DNA from: an uncultured Clostridia bacterium
Lineage (GTDB): Bacteria; Bacillota; Clostridia; RUG12999
Assembly: GCA_938005345.1 (NCBI GenBank)
Contig: CALLNG010000188.1
Location: 1-20,281, forward strand
Direction of reading: 5' to 3'
DNA length: 20,281 nucleotides
Notes under the pieces: generated by a model
Databases searched by the model: none
The model's input: the letters and a program-made list of their open reading frames with translations, nothing else
What the model was told of the DNA's origin: nothing
Shown: in pieces, positions 1 through 6,442 of the stretch
How the letters are laid out: each line of letters opens with the position of its first letter
How positions within the stretch are numbered: the first letter of the stretch is position 1
Made by a program: the position numbers and the translations under genes

Positions 1-397
1 CCAAATAAAAGGGAATCAGCCCGCCGCTGAACCACATAGTGAACAAAATCAACAGCGACACGGGACGCACCCAAAACGGGCCTTTGCGCGAAAGGAAATA
101 GGCTCCAACTGCGGTGAGCACCATGCTGGTGGCGATACCAAACACCACGATAAACAGCGTGTTGAGATAGCCCGACGGAATGTTGGGGTTACGCAGCGCC
201 GCACGGTAGGCATCCCATGTGAAGCCCAGCGGGCGGAACAGCAGTTCGCCGCCGTGGCGCGTGAGCGCGTCCGATTCACTGACCGAAGCGAACAATACGT
301 AAATCAACGGGTATAGGGTGCACAGGACCAACAGCAGCAGCACAACGGTGTTGCATACTTCAAAAGTCCAGCGCAGTTTGCTTTTTTTGATTGGCAT
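1..397 (-). CDS. LplC-like carbohydrate ABC transporter permease (partial, 3' end outside window)
   Basis: Second inner-membrane permease of a CUT1-type sugar ABC importer; only the N-terminal 132 codons are present because the gene runs off the left edge. The start is the ATG at 397-395, preceded by a GGGAGG-type ribosome binding site. The visible protein begins MPIKKSKLRW, has a first membrane segment rich in Val/Leu (TVVLLLLVLCTLYPLIYVLF), then a periplasm-side stretch (FTWDAYRAALRNPNIPSGYL) and a second hydrophobic run, and reaches GGLIPFYL at the edge. That pattern is typical of LplC/YtcP permeases. It lies 13 nt downstream of the LplB-like gene, so the two are co-transcribed. The substrate cannot be read from the fragment. 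The ATP-binding subunit of this class is usually a shared MsmX-type ATPase encoded elsewhere, and none is seen here. Confidence 0.9.
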   Translation of the reverse strand, partial: MPIKKSKLRWTFEVCNTVVLLLLVLCTLYPLIYVLFASVSESDALTRHGGELLFRPLGFTWDAYRAALRNPNIPSGYLNTLFIVVFGIATSMVLTAVGAYFLSRKGPFWVRPVSLLILFTMWFSGGLIPFYL

Positions 398-410
398 GTT
401 GGCACCTCCC

Positions 411-1394
411 CTACCACAAACTGGTTTCGCTGACACGGCGGCTGATAAAGTTAGCCACCACGACGAATACGCAGTTGATCACAGAATTGAACAGCCCCGC
501 CGCCGTCGCCAAGCCGTATTCGCCGCCGGCAATCCCTTTTTTGTAGATATAGTAGGACAGCACTTCCGATGTTTCGGCGTTATAGGCGTTGGTGAGCAGA
601 ATAATTTTTTCATAACCCACAGTCAGCACCGTGCCCAGCCGCAAAATGAACAGGGTGATGATAGTCGGTAAAATGCAGGGTAGCGTAACATGCCACATTT
701 GGCGCAGCCTGCCCGCGCCGTCCACCTGCGCCGCGTCATATAGTTCCACATCCACGCCTGCCAGTGCAGCAAAATAAATGATGGATCCCCAGCCAATCTG
801 CTGCCAGATATCGGAGGCAACATAGATCGGCACGAACAGCGACGCGTTGTCCAGCAAAGATTCCTGCGGGGGATTGCCGGTGAAAAACGAAACCATCGCG
901 TTAATAAACCCATCCGTACCCACAAAATTTTTCAGCATACCGCAAATGACCACCAGGGACACAAAGTGCGGCATATAGCTGATGGTCTGTACGCTGCGCA
1001 CAAACCATTTCTGCCGCACCTCGTTCAGCAGCAGCGCCAAAATGATGGGCGCTGGGAAGCCGAATACAATGCTGGCAGCGCTGATGTAAATGGTATTGAT
1101 AATGTTGCGCCCAAAATAGGGATCCGTAAAAAAACGGACAAAGTTTTTCATGCCCACCCAGGGGCTGCCCCAAATACCTAGTTTGAAATTGAATTCCTGA
1201 AAGGAAATCAGCAGCCCGTACATGGGTTTGTAATGAAAATAGAGGTAGAACAGCAGAACGGGAATCATGAGCAGATAAAGGGTGTAATATTTTTTGAAAT
1301 CTTTTTTGAGCATTGCGCCGGTGACTTTCCGTTTTACCGGCTGCGCCGGACGCGCCACAGCGGGCGCGTCCAAAGCCTGTGCTGTTTGCCGCAT
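411..1394 (-). CDS. LplB-like carbohydrate ABC transporter permease
   Basis: Inner-membrane permease of 327 residues, close to the usual length for LplB/YteP-type CUT1 permeases. The N-terminus is cytoplasmic and polar, followed by a first membrane segment at about residues 38-54 (LYLLMIPVLLFYLYF) and further segments at about 98-123, 140-153, 188-212, 240-258 and 300-318. The cytoplasmic EAA loop that docks on the ATPase is visible at about 217-239 (ELYDAAQVDGAGRLRQMW, then HVTLP). The start ATG at 1394 has a GGGAGGG ribosome binding site. The gene sits 17 nt downstream of the binding-protein gene and 13 nt upstream of the LplC-like gene, a standard operon order. Family assignment is firm. 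A substrate of polysaccharide-derived oligosaccharide is inferred from the family and the neighbouring lyase. Confidence 0.95.
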   Translation of the reverse strand: MRQTAQALDAPAVARPAQPVKRKVTGAMLKKDFKKYYTLYLLMIPVLLFYLYFHYKPMYGLLISFQEFNFKLGIWGSPWVGMKNFVRFFTDPYFGRNIINTIYISAASIVFGFPAPIILALLLNEVRQKWFVRSVQTISYMPHFVSLVVICGMLKNFVGTDGFINAMVSFFTGNPPQESLLDNASLFVPIYVASDIWQQIGWGSIIYFAALAGVDVELYDAAQVDGAGRLRQMWHVTLPCILPTIITLFILRLGTVLTVGYEKIILLTNAYNAETSEVLSYYIYKKGIAGGEYGLATAAGLFNSVINCVFVVVANFISRRVSETSLW

Positions 1395-1411
1395 ACCGTT
1401 TCCCTCCCTGT

Positions 1412-3055
1412 TTACTCAAATGTGACGGGCTGCCGTTTGATATAGCGGTCATAGGCGTCCTGCGTAATTTGAATGGCCTCTTCGATGCCCATACGTTTGA
1501 GCTCTTCAAAATAGGTGTCCAGATAGCTGATATCCAGTTTGCCGGAAATCAGTTTGGCCAGCGTTTCCGAGCGGTAGGTGTCAATCGGCGTCATAATGTC
1601 GGTATAACGCTGCTGCTCCTCCGTGCTATAGCTCAAATTGGGCAGTTTATAATCTAAGGTGTTGGACTGCATGAGCCCCAGCGCCTCGCGTTGTTTGTCC
1701 GTACGGTAATATTGGTAAATATACTCCACACTCTGCGGGAATGGCCCTTTGTAAGTGCAGCGCGTATATTTACACATCGCCTGGTTGAGGCTCAACCCGC
1801 CATTTTGATTATAATCCGTGACCAGCGGGGTGTAGGTTGGGATGTGGCTGCCGCGTTCCCCATCCTGGTACGTGAAGGATTCCCCTTCTTTACCGAAGTT
1901 ATAGGTCAACGCGCCCTCCTCACTGTAGCCATAGTCTAAAAACCGGGCAGCCAGTTCCTTATGTTTGGAACCGGTAGAAATGGCGGCGCCGTATTCCGCA
2001 ATGGGCCAGTTTTTCTGGGCATACATGGGGACGTCGCCCTTGTTGCGCACCGGGATTTTGGTAGCGACATAGTCGATTTCACTGCCTTGCGGAATGGCTT
2101 CCAGGTAGTTACCAAAGTCGCTCCCCATACTGACATACATAGCGCCGTTTTCTCCACTGGTTGCCAGTGCAGCACGCCGTTTAGAATCCTCGTCGGCAAA
2201 TTCCTTGTCCAAAATCCCATCATCGTACCATTTTTTCATCAGTTTCACATATTCGCCAAACGCGGGTTCATACGGCCCGAATTTCACCACGCCGTCCTCC
2301 TGGTAGAACCCGGCGGCAAAACCAAAACAGCCGGTAAACGGCGAACCGATTCCAAATTCATTGTTGCTAAATCGTAAATACAGCGGTGTTTTCACGCCCA
2401 TATCCCGGAACGCATACAATGCGGTTTCCCACTCGTCCAGCGTTTCCGGCACGGGTAAACCCGCCTTGTCCAGCAAATCCTTTCGGATAATAAACGTAAC
2501 ATAAGATGAGAGCACATCATCCGGCACTATAAAGGGATAGTAGTAGTAGTTGCCCTCGTCCGTCATGGCCTGCACCGCCCAATCGGGATGTTCTTCTAAC
2601 AGCTTGCGGAAATTGGGCGATACCTTTTCTATGTAGGAGTTGAGCGGAATAATCAAATCGTCGGCAATGGCCTTTTCCGGCCCGCCCGGATATTTGACCC
2701 AGTCCCACTCAATGATGTCGGGCATGTCGTCCGACGCCAACAAAATGTTGAACCCTTCATTTTCCTGTCCCACCACTGGATGTTCAAATTCCAGCTTGAT
2801 TCCTGTGTTTTCTTCTAGATACCCTTTGAGCGGTGTGGTGTTAAAGCTCGTCTGGCTCGCCAAAACACCTGAGGCAACCGTCATCCAGTAACGCAGCGTC
2901 ACGTCCGTTTCCAGCGGGTAAGTGTCCGCCGTTGTTACTTCCGTGAGTGCGTACTGGCCGCCGTTTGCCGTTTGCTCTGTAGTTTGGCAGCCGGACAGCG
3001 CCCCTGCCCCCAGCACAACGGATGTCAAAACTGCAACCATTTTTTTTGCTTTCAT
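1412..3055 (-). CDS. LplA-like extracellular solute-binding lipoprotein
   Basis: Substrate-capturing subunit of the ABC importer, 547 residues, anchored to the outer face of the membrane by lipid. The start chosen is the ATG at 3055-3053: it gives a Lys-rich n-region (MKAKKM), a hydrophobic core and the lipobox ALSGC with Cys23 as the acylation site, and an AAGAAGGG ribosome binding site lies upstream. An in-frame ATG at 3100 would add 15 charged residues ahead of the signal and is less likely. The mature protein starts with a polar linker and has the large size (over 500 residues) of LplA/YtcQ-type binding proteins, with aromatic stretches such as YYYYPF that could line a sugar site. Family relatives bind oligosaccharides from pectin or glycosaminoglycan breakdown, but the ligand here is not decidable. 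First gene of the operon. Confidence 0.93.
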   Translation of the reverse strand: MKAKKMVAVLTSVVLGAGALSGCQTTEQTANGGQYALTEVTTADTYPLETDVTLRYWMTVASGVLASQTSFNTTPLKGYLEENTGIKLEFEHPVVGQENEGFNILLASDDMPDIIEWDWVKYPGGPEKAIADDLIIPLNSYIEKVSPNFRKLLEEHPDWAVQAMTDEGNYYYYPFIVPDDVLSSYVTFIIRKDLLDKAGLPVPETLDEWETALYAFRDMGVKTPLYLRFSNNEFGIGSPFTGCFGFAAGFYQEDGVVKFGPYEPAFGEYVKLMKKWYDDGILDKEFADEDSKRRAALATSGENGAMYVSMGSDFGNYLEAIPQGSEIDYVATKIPVRNKGDVPMYAQKNWPIAEYGAAISTGSKHKELAARFLDYGYSEEGALTYNFGKEGESFTYQDGERGSHIPTYTPLVTDYNQNGGLSLNQAMCKYTRCTYKGPFPQSVEYIYQYYRTDKQREALGLMQSNTLDYKLPNLSYSTEEQQRYTDIMTPIDTYRSETLAKLISGKLDISYLDTYFEELKRMGIEEAIQITQDAYDRYIKRQPVTFE

Positions 3056-3120
3056 TGTGATTTTTCCCTTCTTTCTTTTTTGTTCCTTTATGAAATTCAT
3101 ACAGTTTTCCCTGTAATTCC

Positions 3121-3149
3121 AGTATAGTATTTAGGCAGGTTTTTCTCAA
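3121..3149 (-). promoter_or_regulatory. Promoter of the sugar transporter operon
   Basis: On the minus strand TTGAGA (3149-3144), a 17-bp spacer and TATACT (3126-3121) form a near-consensus housekeeping promoter. Transcription would start near 3114, giving a leader of about 60 nt before the lipoprotein ATG at 3055. No clear catabolite-repression site or operator was recognised. Confidence 0.75.
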
Positions 3150-3387
3150 GGTTCTATTTCTGTCATTCGTTGACGATTTCTGTACTTTTCCCATTTTATG
3201 GGTATTTTCCCGCTTTCTTTCCCTCTTTTATTATAGCAAACTGCCCCGCGCTGGACAAGGAATTGCGGTACGCCAATTTATGGAAAATGCACCATGCGTC
3301 TTTTCATTTTGCACCGGAAACTGTGGAAAATTTTGGATGCGGCGACCCGGTACGGATGGAACATTACAGAAATGTTTTTCAAATCCC

Positions 3388-3416
3388 TTGCCTCCGCCAA
3401 CCATTTCTGTTACAAT
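3388..3416 (+). promoter_or_regulatory. Promoter of the stalk-domain protein gene
   Basis: TTGCCT (3388-3393), 17-bp spacer and TACAAT (3411-3416) on the plus strand, 42 bases before the GTG start at 3459. It matches the housekeeping promoter layout seen elsewhere in the window. Confidence 0.7.
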
Positions 3417-3458
3417 AAAACGTAAGAGAACCGTAACGGTGCGGAAGGAGGATTTTTT

Positions 3459-4670
3459 GTGAAGAAAATAGGGTTTTTGTGTTTGGTTGTTCTGCTTCTT
3501 TCTACATTCCCCTGCGCTGCTTCCAGTTTTGTCTCCATCCGGACAGACCAGCCTGTCGTTTTTGAAACCGCGAATCCGTATATCAACGAACAGAACCGCA
3601 CCATGATCCCGCTGGGGGAGCTTGACAAAGTCTTTCCCTCCGGTGTTTCCTTTTCCTTACAGGGAAACAAGATTACCATTGTCAAAGAATTGCTTGGCGA
3701 AAAAACCACCGTCACCCTGCAACTAGGCAGCAAGGTACTATACCAAAACGGGAAGCCTGTCCAAATGGATACGGCGCCTGTCCTGACAGACGGCATTCTC
3801 TTTGTCCCGCTGAAATTTATCGGCGATGCATTGGGGATTGCCGTACTATGGACCACAGGTACGTCAGAGGTTCTTGTTTATCCCCAGATATTGCGGCTAT
3901 ATGCCTGGAATGAAGCGCAAGGGACAGACCCGCCCAGGATGCAGTACTCCCTACAGCTTACCACGGAAACGGTTTTTCCGTCTTTAGAGGAAATGCAGAA
4001 AAATCCTATCGGGGAAGAAACGTTAAGGCTATGGCTTCAGTCTCTGCCGCCAGGGTGCCATGTGTCCCTCATGCTGCTCTACGGAATTCGGTCCCACAAA
4101 ATCCCAGAGGACATCAAGGTTGAAATTTTTCAATTTTTGTCTGAAGGGCCAGTCGCATCTTATGGTTACTTAGAAGAATGTATGGAGGAAATTCCGCCCA
4201 TTGTGACTCATTTTAGTGATTTCTCTAACGACTGGTTTTCGCAGGACCTCTATGCAATGGGCATGGAACCGCTTTCCCATTCCAGCGATACCGTTTACCG
4301 GTTTACTTACTTCCATTCCTTCTTTGCAACATATACCATAGAAATCACCTTGCAGCCCGATGGAACAGGCTCGGTGCATTATGTGTGTTTAGACGGTTAT
4401 GTTTCCTCATCGCAAGGCATTGTCATCGCGGAACAGAAATTTTCAATTGACAAGGCGCAAATGGCGCTTATGCGGGAAACTTTGGCGGACGCTGATTTTT
4501 GGAATCTGCCTGCTGAAATAGACCGTTCTGGCAAAGACGGATCAGACTGGCTTGTGGAATGTGTGGAAAATGGCACATACCACGCTGTGAGGCGGTGGGA
4601 ACCAACCCGGGACGACCCTGTTTTCACGATTGGCCATTTATTTATGGATTTTGCCTTTGCGCAGGATTGA
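3459..4670 (+). CDS. Exported protein with copper amine oxidase-type N-terminal (stalk) domain
   Basis: Protein of 403 residues. The start is GTG at 3459, set by AAGGAGG at 3445-3451 seven bases upstream. A signal peptide (MKKIGFLCLVVLLLSTFPCA) suggests export. Residues about 28-140 match the copper amine oxidase N-terminal-like domain (PF07833), a non-catalytic cell-surface module common in Clostridia: two copies of the 'R/I-x-(M/F)-(I/V)-P-L' element (NRTMIPLGEL and DGILFVPLKFIGDALGI) are visible. The middle is unrecognised. Residues 343-382 hold a distinctive motif (ADADFWNLP, then GKDGSDWLVE, then GTYHAVRRWEP) that looks like a conserved module of unknown function. No metal-oxidase catalytic domain is present, so amine oxidase activity should not be assumed. 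It stands alone between its own promoter and a hairpin terminator. Role unknown; probably a secreted or wall-associated protein. Confidence 0.88.
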   Translation: MKKIGFLCLVVLLLSTFPCAASSFVSIRTDQPVVFETANPYINEQNRTMIPLGELDKVFPSGVSFSLQGNKITIVKELLGEKTTVTLQLGSKVLYQNGKPVQMDTAPVLTDGILFVPLKFIGDALGIAVLWTTGTSEVLVYPQILRLYAWNEAQGTDPPRMQYSLQLTTETVFPSLEEMQKNPIGEETLRLWLQSLPPGCHVSLMLLYGIRSHKIPEDIKVEIFQFLSEGPVASYGYLEECMEEIPPIVTHFSDFSNDWFSQDLYAMGMEPLSHSSDTVYRFTYFHSFFATYTIEITLQPDGTGSVHYVCLDGYVSSSQGIVIAEQKFSIDKAQMALMRETLADADFWNLPAEIDRSGKDGSDWLVECVENGTYHAVRRWEPTRDDPVFTIGHLFMDFAFAQD

Positions 4671-4690
4671 TGTTGCAACTATGCCCGGCT

Positions 4691-4724
4691 GGGGCGGGCC
4701 TTTCCTTTTCCCGCCCCGTCTCTT
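4691..4724 (+). terminator. Probable terminator after the stalk-domain gene
   Basis: Perfect 8-bp stem GGGGCGGG (4691-4698) / CCCGCCCC (4710-4717) with an 11-base loop, starting 20 bases after the stop codon. The following tract (GTCTCTT) is short of Ts, so termination may be incomplete. Confidence 0.5.
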
Positions 4725-4735
4725 AAAAAAAACGA

Positions 4736-4764
4736 TTGACAAACGCTGCCGAACCTGGTATAAT
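4736..4764 (+). promoter_or_regulatory. Perfect consensus promoter of the tRNA gene
   Basis: TTGACA (4736-4741), exactly 17 bases, TATAAT (4759-4764): both boxes match the housekeeping sigma consensus at every base, as expected for a stable RNA gene. The tRNA begins 21 bases after the -10 box. Confidence 0.92.
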
Positions 4765-4785
4765 AGATAGGTAGTCTTGGAATAA

Positions 4786-4862
4786 GGATCCTTAGCTCAG
4801 TTGGTTAGAGCATCCGGCTCATAACCGGACGGTCCAGGGTTCGAGTCCCCGAGGATCCACCA
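4786..4862 (+). tRNA. tRNA with CAT anticodon (elongator Met or Ile2)
   Basis: A 77-base cloverleaf with encoded CCA. Acceptor GGATCCT (4786-4792) pairs perfectly with AGGATCC (4852-4858); discriminator A4859; D stem GCTC/GAGC; anticodon stem TCCGG/CCGGA with loop CTCATAA and anticodon CAT at 4820-4822; T loop TTCGAGT at 4840-4846. The paired first base (G1-C72) excludes the initiator. Whether it carries Met, or Ile after lysidine modification of C34 by TilS, cannot be decided by eye. Oddity: the T stem CAGGG/CCCCG has an A-C mismatch (4836/4850, standard positions 50/64) where an A-T pair would be expected. Confidence 0.95.
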
Positions 4863-4903
4863 AAAAGAGACGGCCGCTTTAGATTAAAGTGGCCGTCTTT
4901 TTT
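4862..4903 (+). terminator. Rho-independent terminator of the tRNA gene
   Basis: A 14-bp stem (4868-4881 with 4885-4898; one G-T wobble) with a GAT loop, preceded by a run of A and followed by a run of T, directly after the tRNA. Very strong terminator, and able to work in both directions. Confidence 0.93.
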
Positions 4904-5005
4904 ATGTCTAAAAATCCCTTGGCATGTGCAGGTTCGGGATTTGAAAAGGACATGGAATTCCCTATGAACACATTTCCCAGCAGATTTTTTCTTGGTTTGG
5001 CATAC

Positions 5006-5034
5006 TTGACAAGCCACCAAGAATATAGTATATT
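5006..5034 (+). promoter_or_regulatory. Promoter of the ferredoxin / membrane Fe-S / ArsR operon
   Basis: TTGACA (5006-5011), 17 bases, TATATT (5029-5034). Near-consensus; the transcript would begin near 5041, about 32 bases before the ferredoxin ATG. The -10 box is inside a palindrome (listed next), so the promoter is probably repressible. Confidence 0.85.
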
Positions 5035-5042
5035 AGGAATAT
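5022..5042 (+). promoter_or_regulatory. Candidate ArsR/SqrR-type operator over the -10 box
   Basis: AATATA-G-TATATT (5022-5034) is a perfect inverted repeat whose right half is the -10 box. An overlapping second repeat, ATATT-AGG-AATAT, occupies 5030-5042 across the predicted start site. AT-rich palindromes placed on the promoter are typical of ArsR-family repressor sites, and the operon's third gene encodes such a regulator. Autoregulation is inferred, not shown. Confidence 0.55.
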
Positions 5043-5072
5043 CTACATTACTTAAATATCGGAGGACATGTT

Positions 5073-5279
5073 ATGAAAAAAACATCGAAACTAGCTTGCG
5101 TTGGAAACGAATGCGTTGCATGCGGTTGCTGCGCGGCCGCTTGTCCCCTTAACGCGATTCATGTAACATGGGGGATTATCGCACAAGTTGATGAAGAAAG
5201 ATGCGTTGGCTGCGGCAAATGTGCAAAAGCCTGTCCAGCGGCGGTGATCACCATCATGGAAAGGAGAGTTGCGCTATGA
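5073..5279 (+). CDS. Small 2[4Fe-4S] ferredoxin-like protein
   Basis: Soluble low-potential electron carrier of 68 residues. Two complete cluster motifs C-x2-C-x2-C-x3-C-P are present: Cys14, 17, 20, 24 (CVACGCCAAACP) and Cys44, 47, 50, 54 (CVGCGKCAKACP), the classic arrangement for two [4Fe-4S] clusters. Extra cysteines at 9 and 19 lie outside the canonical ligand set. The ATG at 5073 has GGAGG at 5061-5065. It is the first gene of a three-gene operon, and its TGA (5277-5279) overlaps the next ATG in an ATGA junction, so translation is coupled to the membrane Fe-S protein. The likely role is to pass electrons to or from that protein. The electron donor and final acceptor are not evident. Confidence 0.95.
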   Translation: MKKTSKLACVGNECVACGCCAAACPLNAIHVTWGIIAQVDEERCVGCGKCAKACPAAVITIMERRVAL

Positions 5280-5908
5280 AAAAGAAAACATGGTATGACT
5301 ACCTTTGGATTGGGGAACTGCTCTATCTGGCCCTTGGGCTTTGCAATATCCTTTTTGCTTGGCTTGGGATACTTTTTTTTACGCTTCCGCTTCTTTTTGC
5401 CATCTTCGGCGGGAACAAGGCATATTGCAACCGTTTCTGCGGACGCGGTCAACTTTTGGGCATTTTGGGCGAAAAGCTGAAGCTTTCCCGGAATGCGGCG
5501 CCGCCGGAGTTTTTGCGCAGCCGCTGGTTCCGGTACGGGTTCCTGGCGTTTTTTATGGTCATGTTTGCTTTGATGCTGTTTACAACCTATCAAGTGTTCA
5601 CCGGCGCGCCGCTCCGTGAAACCGTTACGCTGCTATGGATATTCAAACTTCCATGGCAATGGGCAGAGGTTGGTATGGTCGCGCCGTGGTTCGCCCAATT
5701 TGCTTTTGGGTTTTTTGGCGTCATGCTGACCTCCACTGTTTTGGGTCTTGTCACAATGATTCTGTTCCGTCCAAGATCATGGTGCGTCTATTGCCCGATG
5801 GGAACCATGACGCAAGGGATCTGTCAAATAAAAAACGGGAAGCGGGTGAAAGAAAGTGGAAGAACAAGCACAAAAGATAGCGGAACTGTTAAAACTGTTA
5901 GCAAATAA
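5276..5908 (+). CDS. NapH/RdxA-like 4Fe-4S membrane protein (Fer4_5 type)
   Basis: Polytopic membrane iron-sulfur protein, 210 residues. The start is the ATG at 5276 overlapping the ferredoxin stop, with AAGGAG at 5261-5266. About four hydrophobic segments are seen (roughly 13-45, 86-104, 135-163 and part of 115-130). The two cysteine pairs on the cytoplasmic edges of the membrane helices, Cys51/Cys55 (CNRFCGRGQLL) and Cys170/Cys173 (CVYCPMGTMTQ), match the Fer4_5 layout of NapH, NosR and RdxA, which relay electrons between the quinone pool and soluble partners. It lacks the extra cytoplasmic ferredoxin domains of full NapH; the separate small ferredoxin upstream may supply that function. The C-terminal 18 codons overlap the next gene by 53 bases and are hydrophilic, so this tail may be dispensable. 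The exact redox partner is unknown. Confidence 0.88.
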   Translation: MKKKTWYDYLWIGELLYLALGLCNILFAWLGILFFTLPLLFAIFGGNKAYCNRFCGRGQLLGILGEKLKLSRNAAPPEFLRSRWFRYGFLAFFMVMFALMLFTTYQVFTGAPLRETVTLLWIFKLPWQWAEVGMVAPWFAQFAFGFFGVMLTSTVLGLVTMILFRPRSWCVYCPMGTMTQGICQIKNGKRVKESGRTSTKDSGTVKTVSK

Positions 5909-6137
5909 AAACCGGCTGCTGATTCTCTGCGCGTTAACGCGCGGCAAACAACATGTTGGTGAAATCCATACGCATTTACCGGATATCACGGCTTCTGCGC
6001 TGTCCCAGCATCTCCGTCAGCTAAAAGCATCGGGAATCCTTGCAGCGGAAAAGCAGGGTATGCATGTGCTATATTGGATTGCGGATAAGCGGGTTTTGTC
6101 GCTTATGGAAACCTTGCAAGACAATTACTGTACCTAA
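5856..6137 (+). CDS. ArsR-family regulator resembling persulfide sensors SqrR/BigR/YgaV
   Basis: DNA-binding repressor of 93 residues with GTG start at 5856. A winged helix-turn-helix covers most of the protein (recognition region SALSQHLRQLKASGIL, wing MHVLYWI). It lacks the ELCVCDL metal-binding motif of ArsR/SmtB. Instead it has one Cys in RLLILC (Cys25) and one at the very end (DNYC, Cys92), a spacing of 67 that closely matches the two sensing cysteines of SqrR, BigR and E. coli YgaV, which form a tetrasulfide bridge with reactive sulfur. The ends of the protein look especially like YgaV. It overlaps the upstream membrane Fe-S gene by 53 bases and is last in the operon. Autorepression through the palindrome at 5022-5042 is inferred. 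The ArsR family call is certain; persulfide sensing is likely but untested. Confidence 0.9.
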   Translation: MEEQAQKIAELLKLLANKNRLLILCALTRGKQHVGEIHTHLPDITASALSQHLRQLKASGILAAEKQGMHVLYWIADKRVLSLMETLQDNYCT

Positions 6138-6171
6138 CCGCCTGTTTTTTTGGGTGGGTTCCCTCCCTGCG

Positions 6172-6203
6172 CGGTGCGCCCTTTATTTGGGTGCGCACCG
6201 TTT
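6172..6203 (+). terminator. Probable terminator of the ferredoxin/regulator operon
   Basis: Stem CGGTGCGC (6172-6179) / GCGCACCG (6193-6200), extendable by three more pairs around a bulged T, starting 35 bases after the regulator's stop. Only three Ts follow, so it may act as a weak terminator or a 3' stabilising hairpin. Confidence 0.5.
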
Positions 6204-6393
6204 CCATACGGGGCGTATTTTATCAAAATACTTGCCTTTTACCAAACAGCTACAGCATTCGCCCCAATGGTTTACTGCAACCATTTCCGTTTCGCACAGC
6301 CAAACCATCCATCCAAGGCGGCAAGTCTAGCGCGAACCATCTCTTTCTGCTCCTCTGTAAGTAACATTGTCTATTGCCTGCATTAGAAAAGAG

Positions 6394-6422
6394 TTGCCCT
6401 GGCGTCTTATTTATGGTAGAAT
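6394..6422 (+). promoter_or_regulatory. Promoter of the small membrane protein gene
   Basis: TTGCCC (6394-6399), 17 bases, TAGAAT (6417-6422), ending 20 bases before the GTG start at 6443. Reasonable housekeeping-type promoter. Confidence 0.65.
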
Positions 6423-6442
6423 GGTTTTGAGGTGATGAACCG

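Larger units (their letters stand above)
3056..3458. other. Divergent intergenic region, two back-to-back promoters
   Basis: This 403-base gap separates the leftward transporter operon from the rightward copper-amine-oxidase-type gene. It contains the two promoters listed separately (minus strand at 3121-3149, plus strand at 3388-3416). The 240 bases between them show no convincing gene, hairpin or repeat; the open frames in it lack ribosome binding sites. Confidence 0.7.
6138..6442. other. Intergenic stretch between regulator and membrane protein genes
   Basis: A 305-base gap holding the hairpin at 6172-6203 and the promoter at 6394-6422. The bases between (6204-6393) contain no gene that can be supported; a 31-codon minus-strand frame there (6367 down to 6272) lacks a good ribosome binding site. 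Confidence 0.6.

Noticed and set aside
3056..3100. ATG at 3100 as the start of the binding lipoprotein
   Set aside because: It would put 15 charged residues before the signal peptide; the ATG at 3055 gives a standard lipoprotein signal and has a ribosome binding site.
4786..5005. Genomic island inserted at the tRNA 3' end
   Set aside because: No repeat of the tRNA 3' sequence and no integrase or phage gene was found in the window.
4805..5020. Minus-strand frame through the tRNA and terminator (contains GTRTLDRPVMSRM)
   Set aside because: A well-known type of false gene: the antisense translation of a tRNA.
6272..6367. 31-codon minus-strand frame beginning MLLTEEQKEM
   Set aside because: Looks mildly protein-like but has no convincing ribosome binding site, promoter or neighbour; too short to support.
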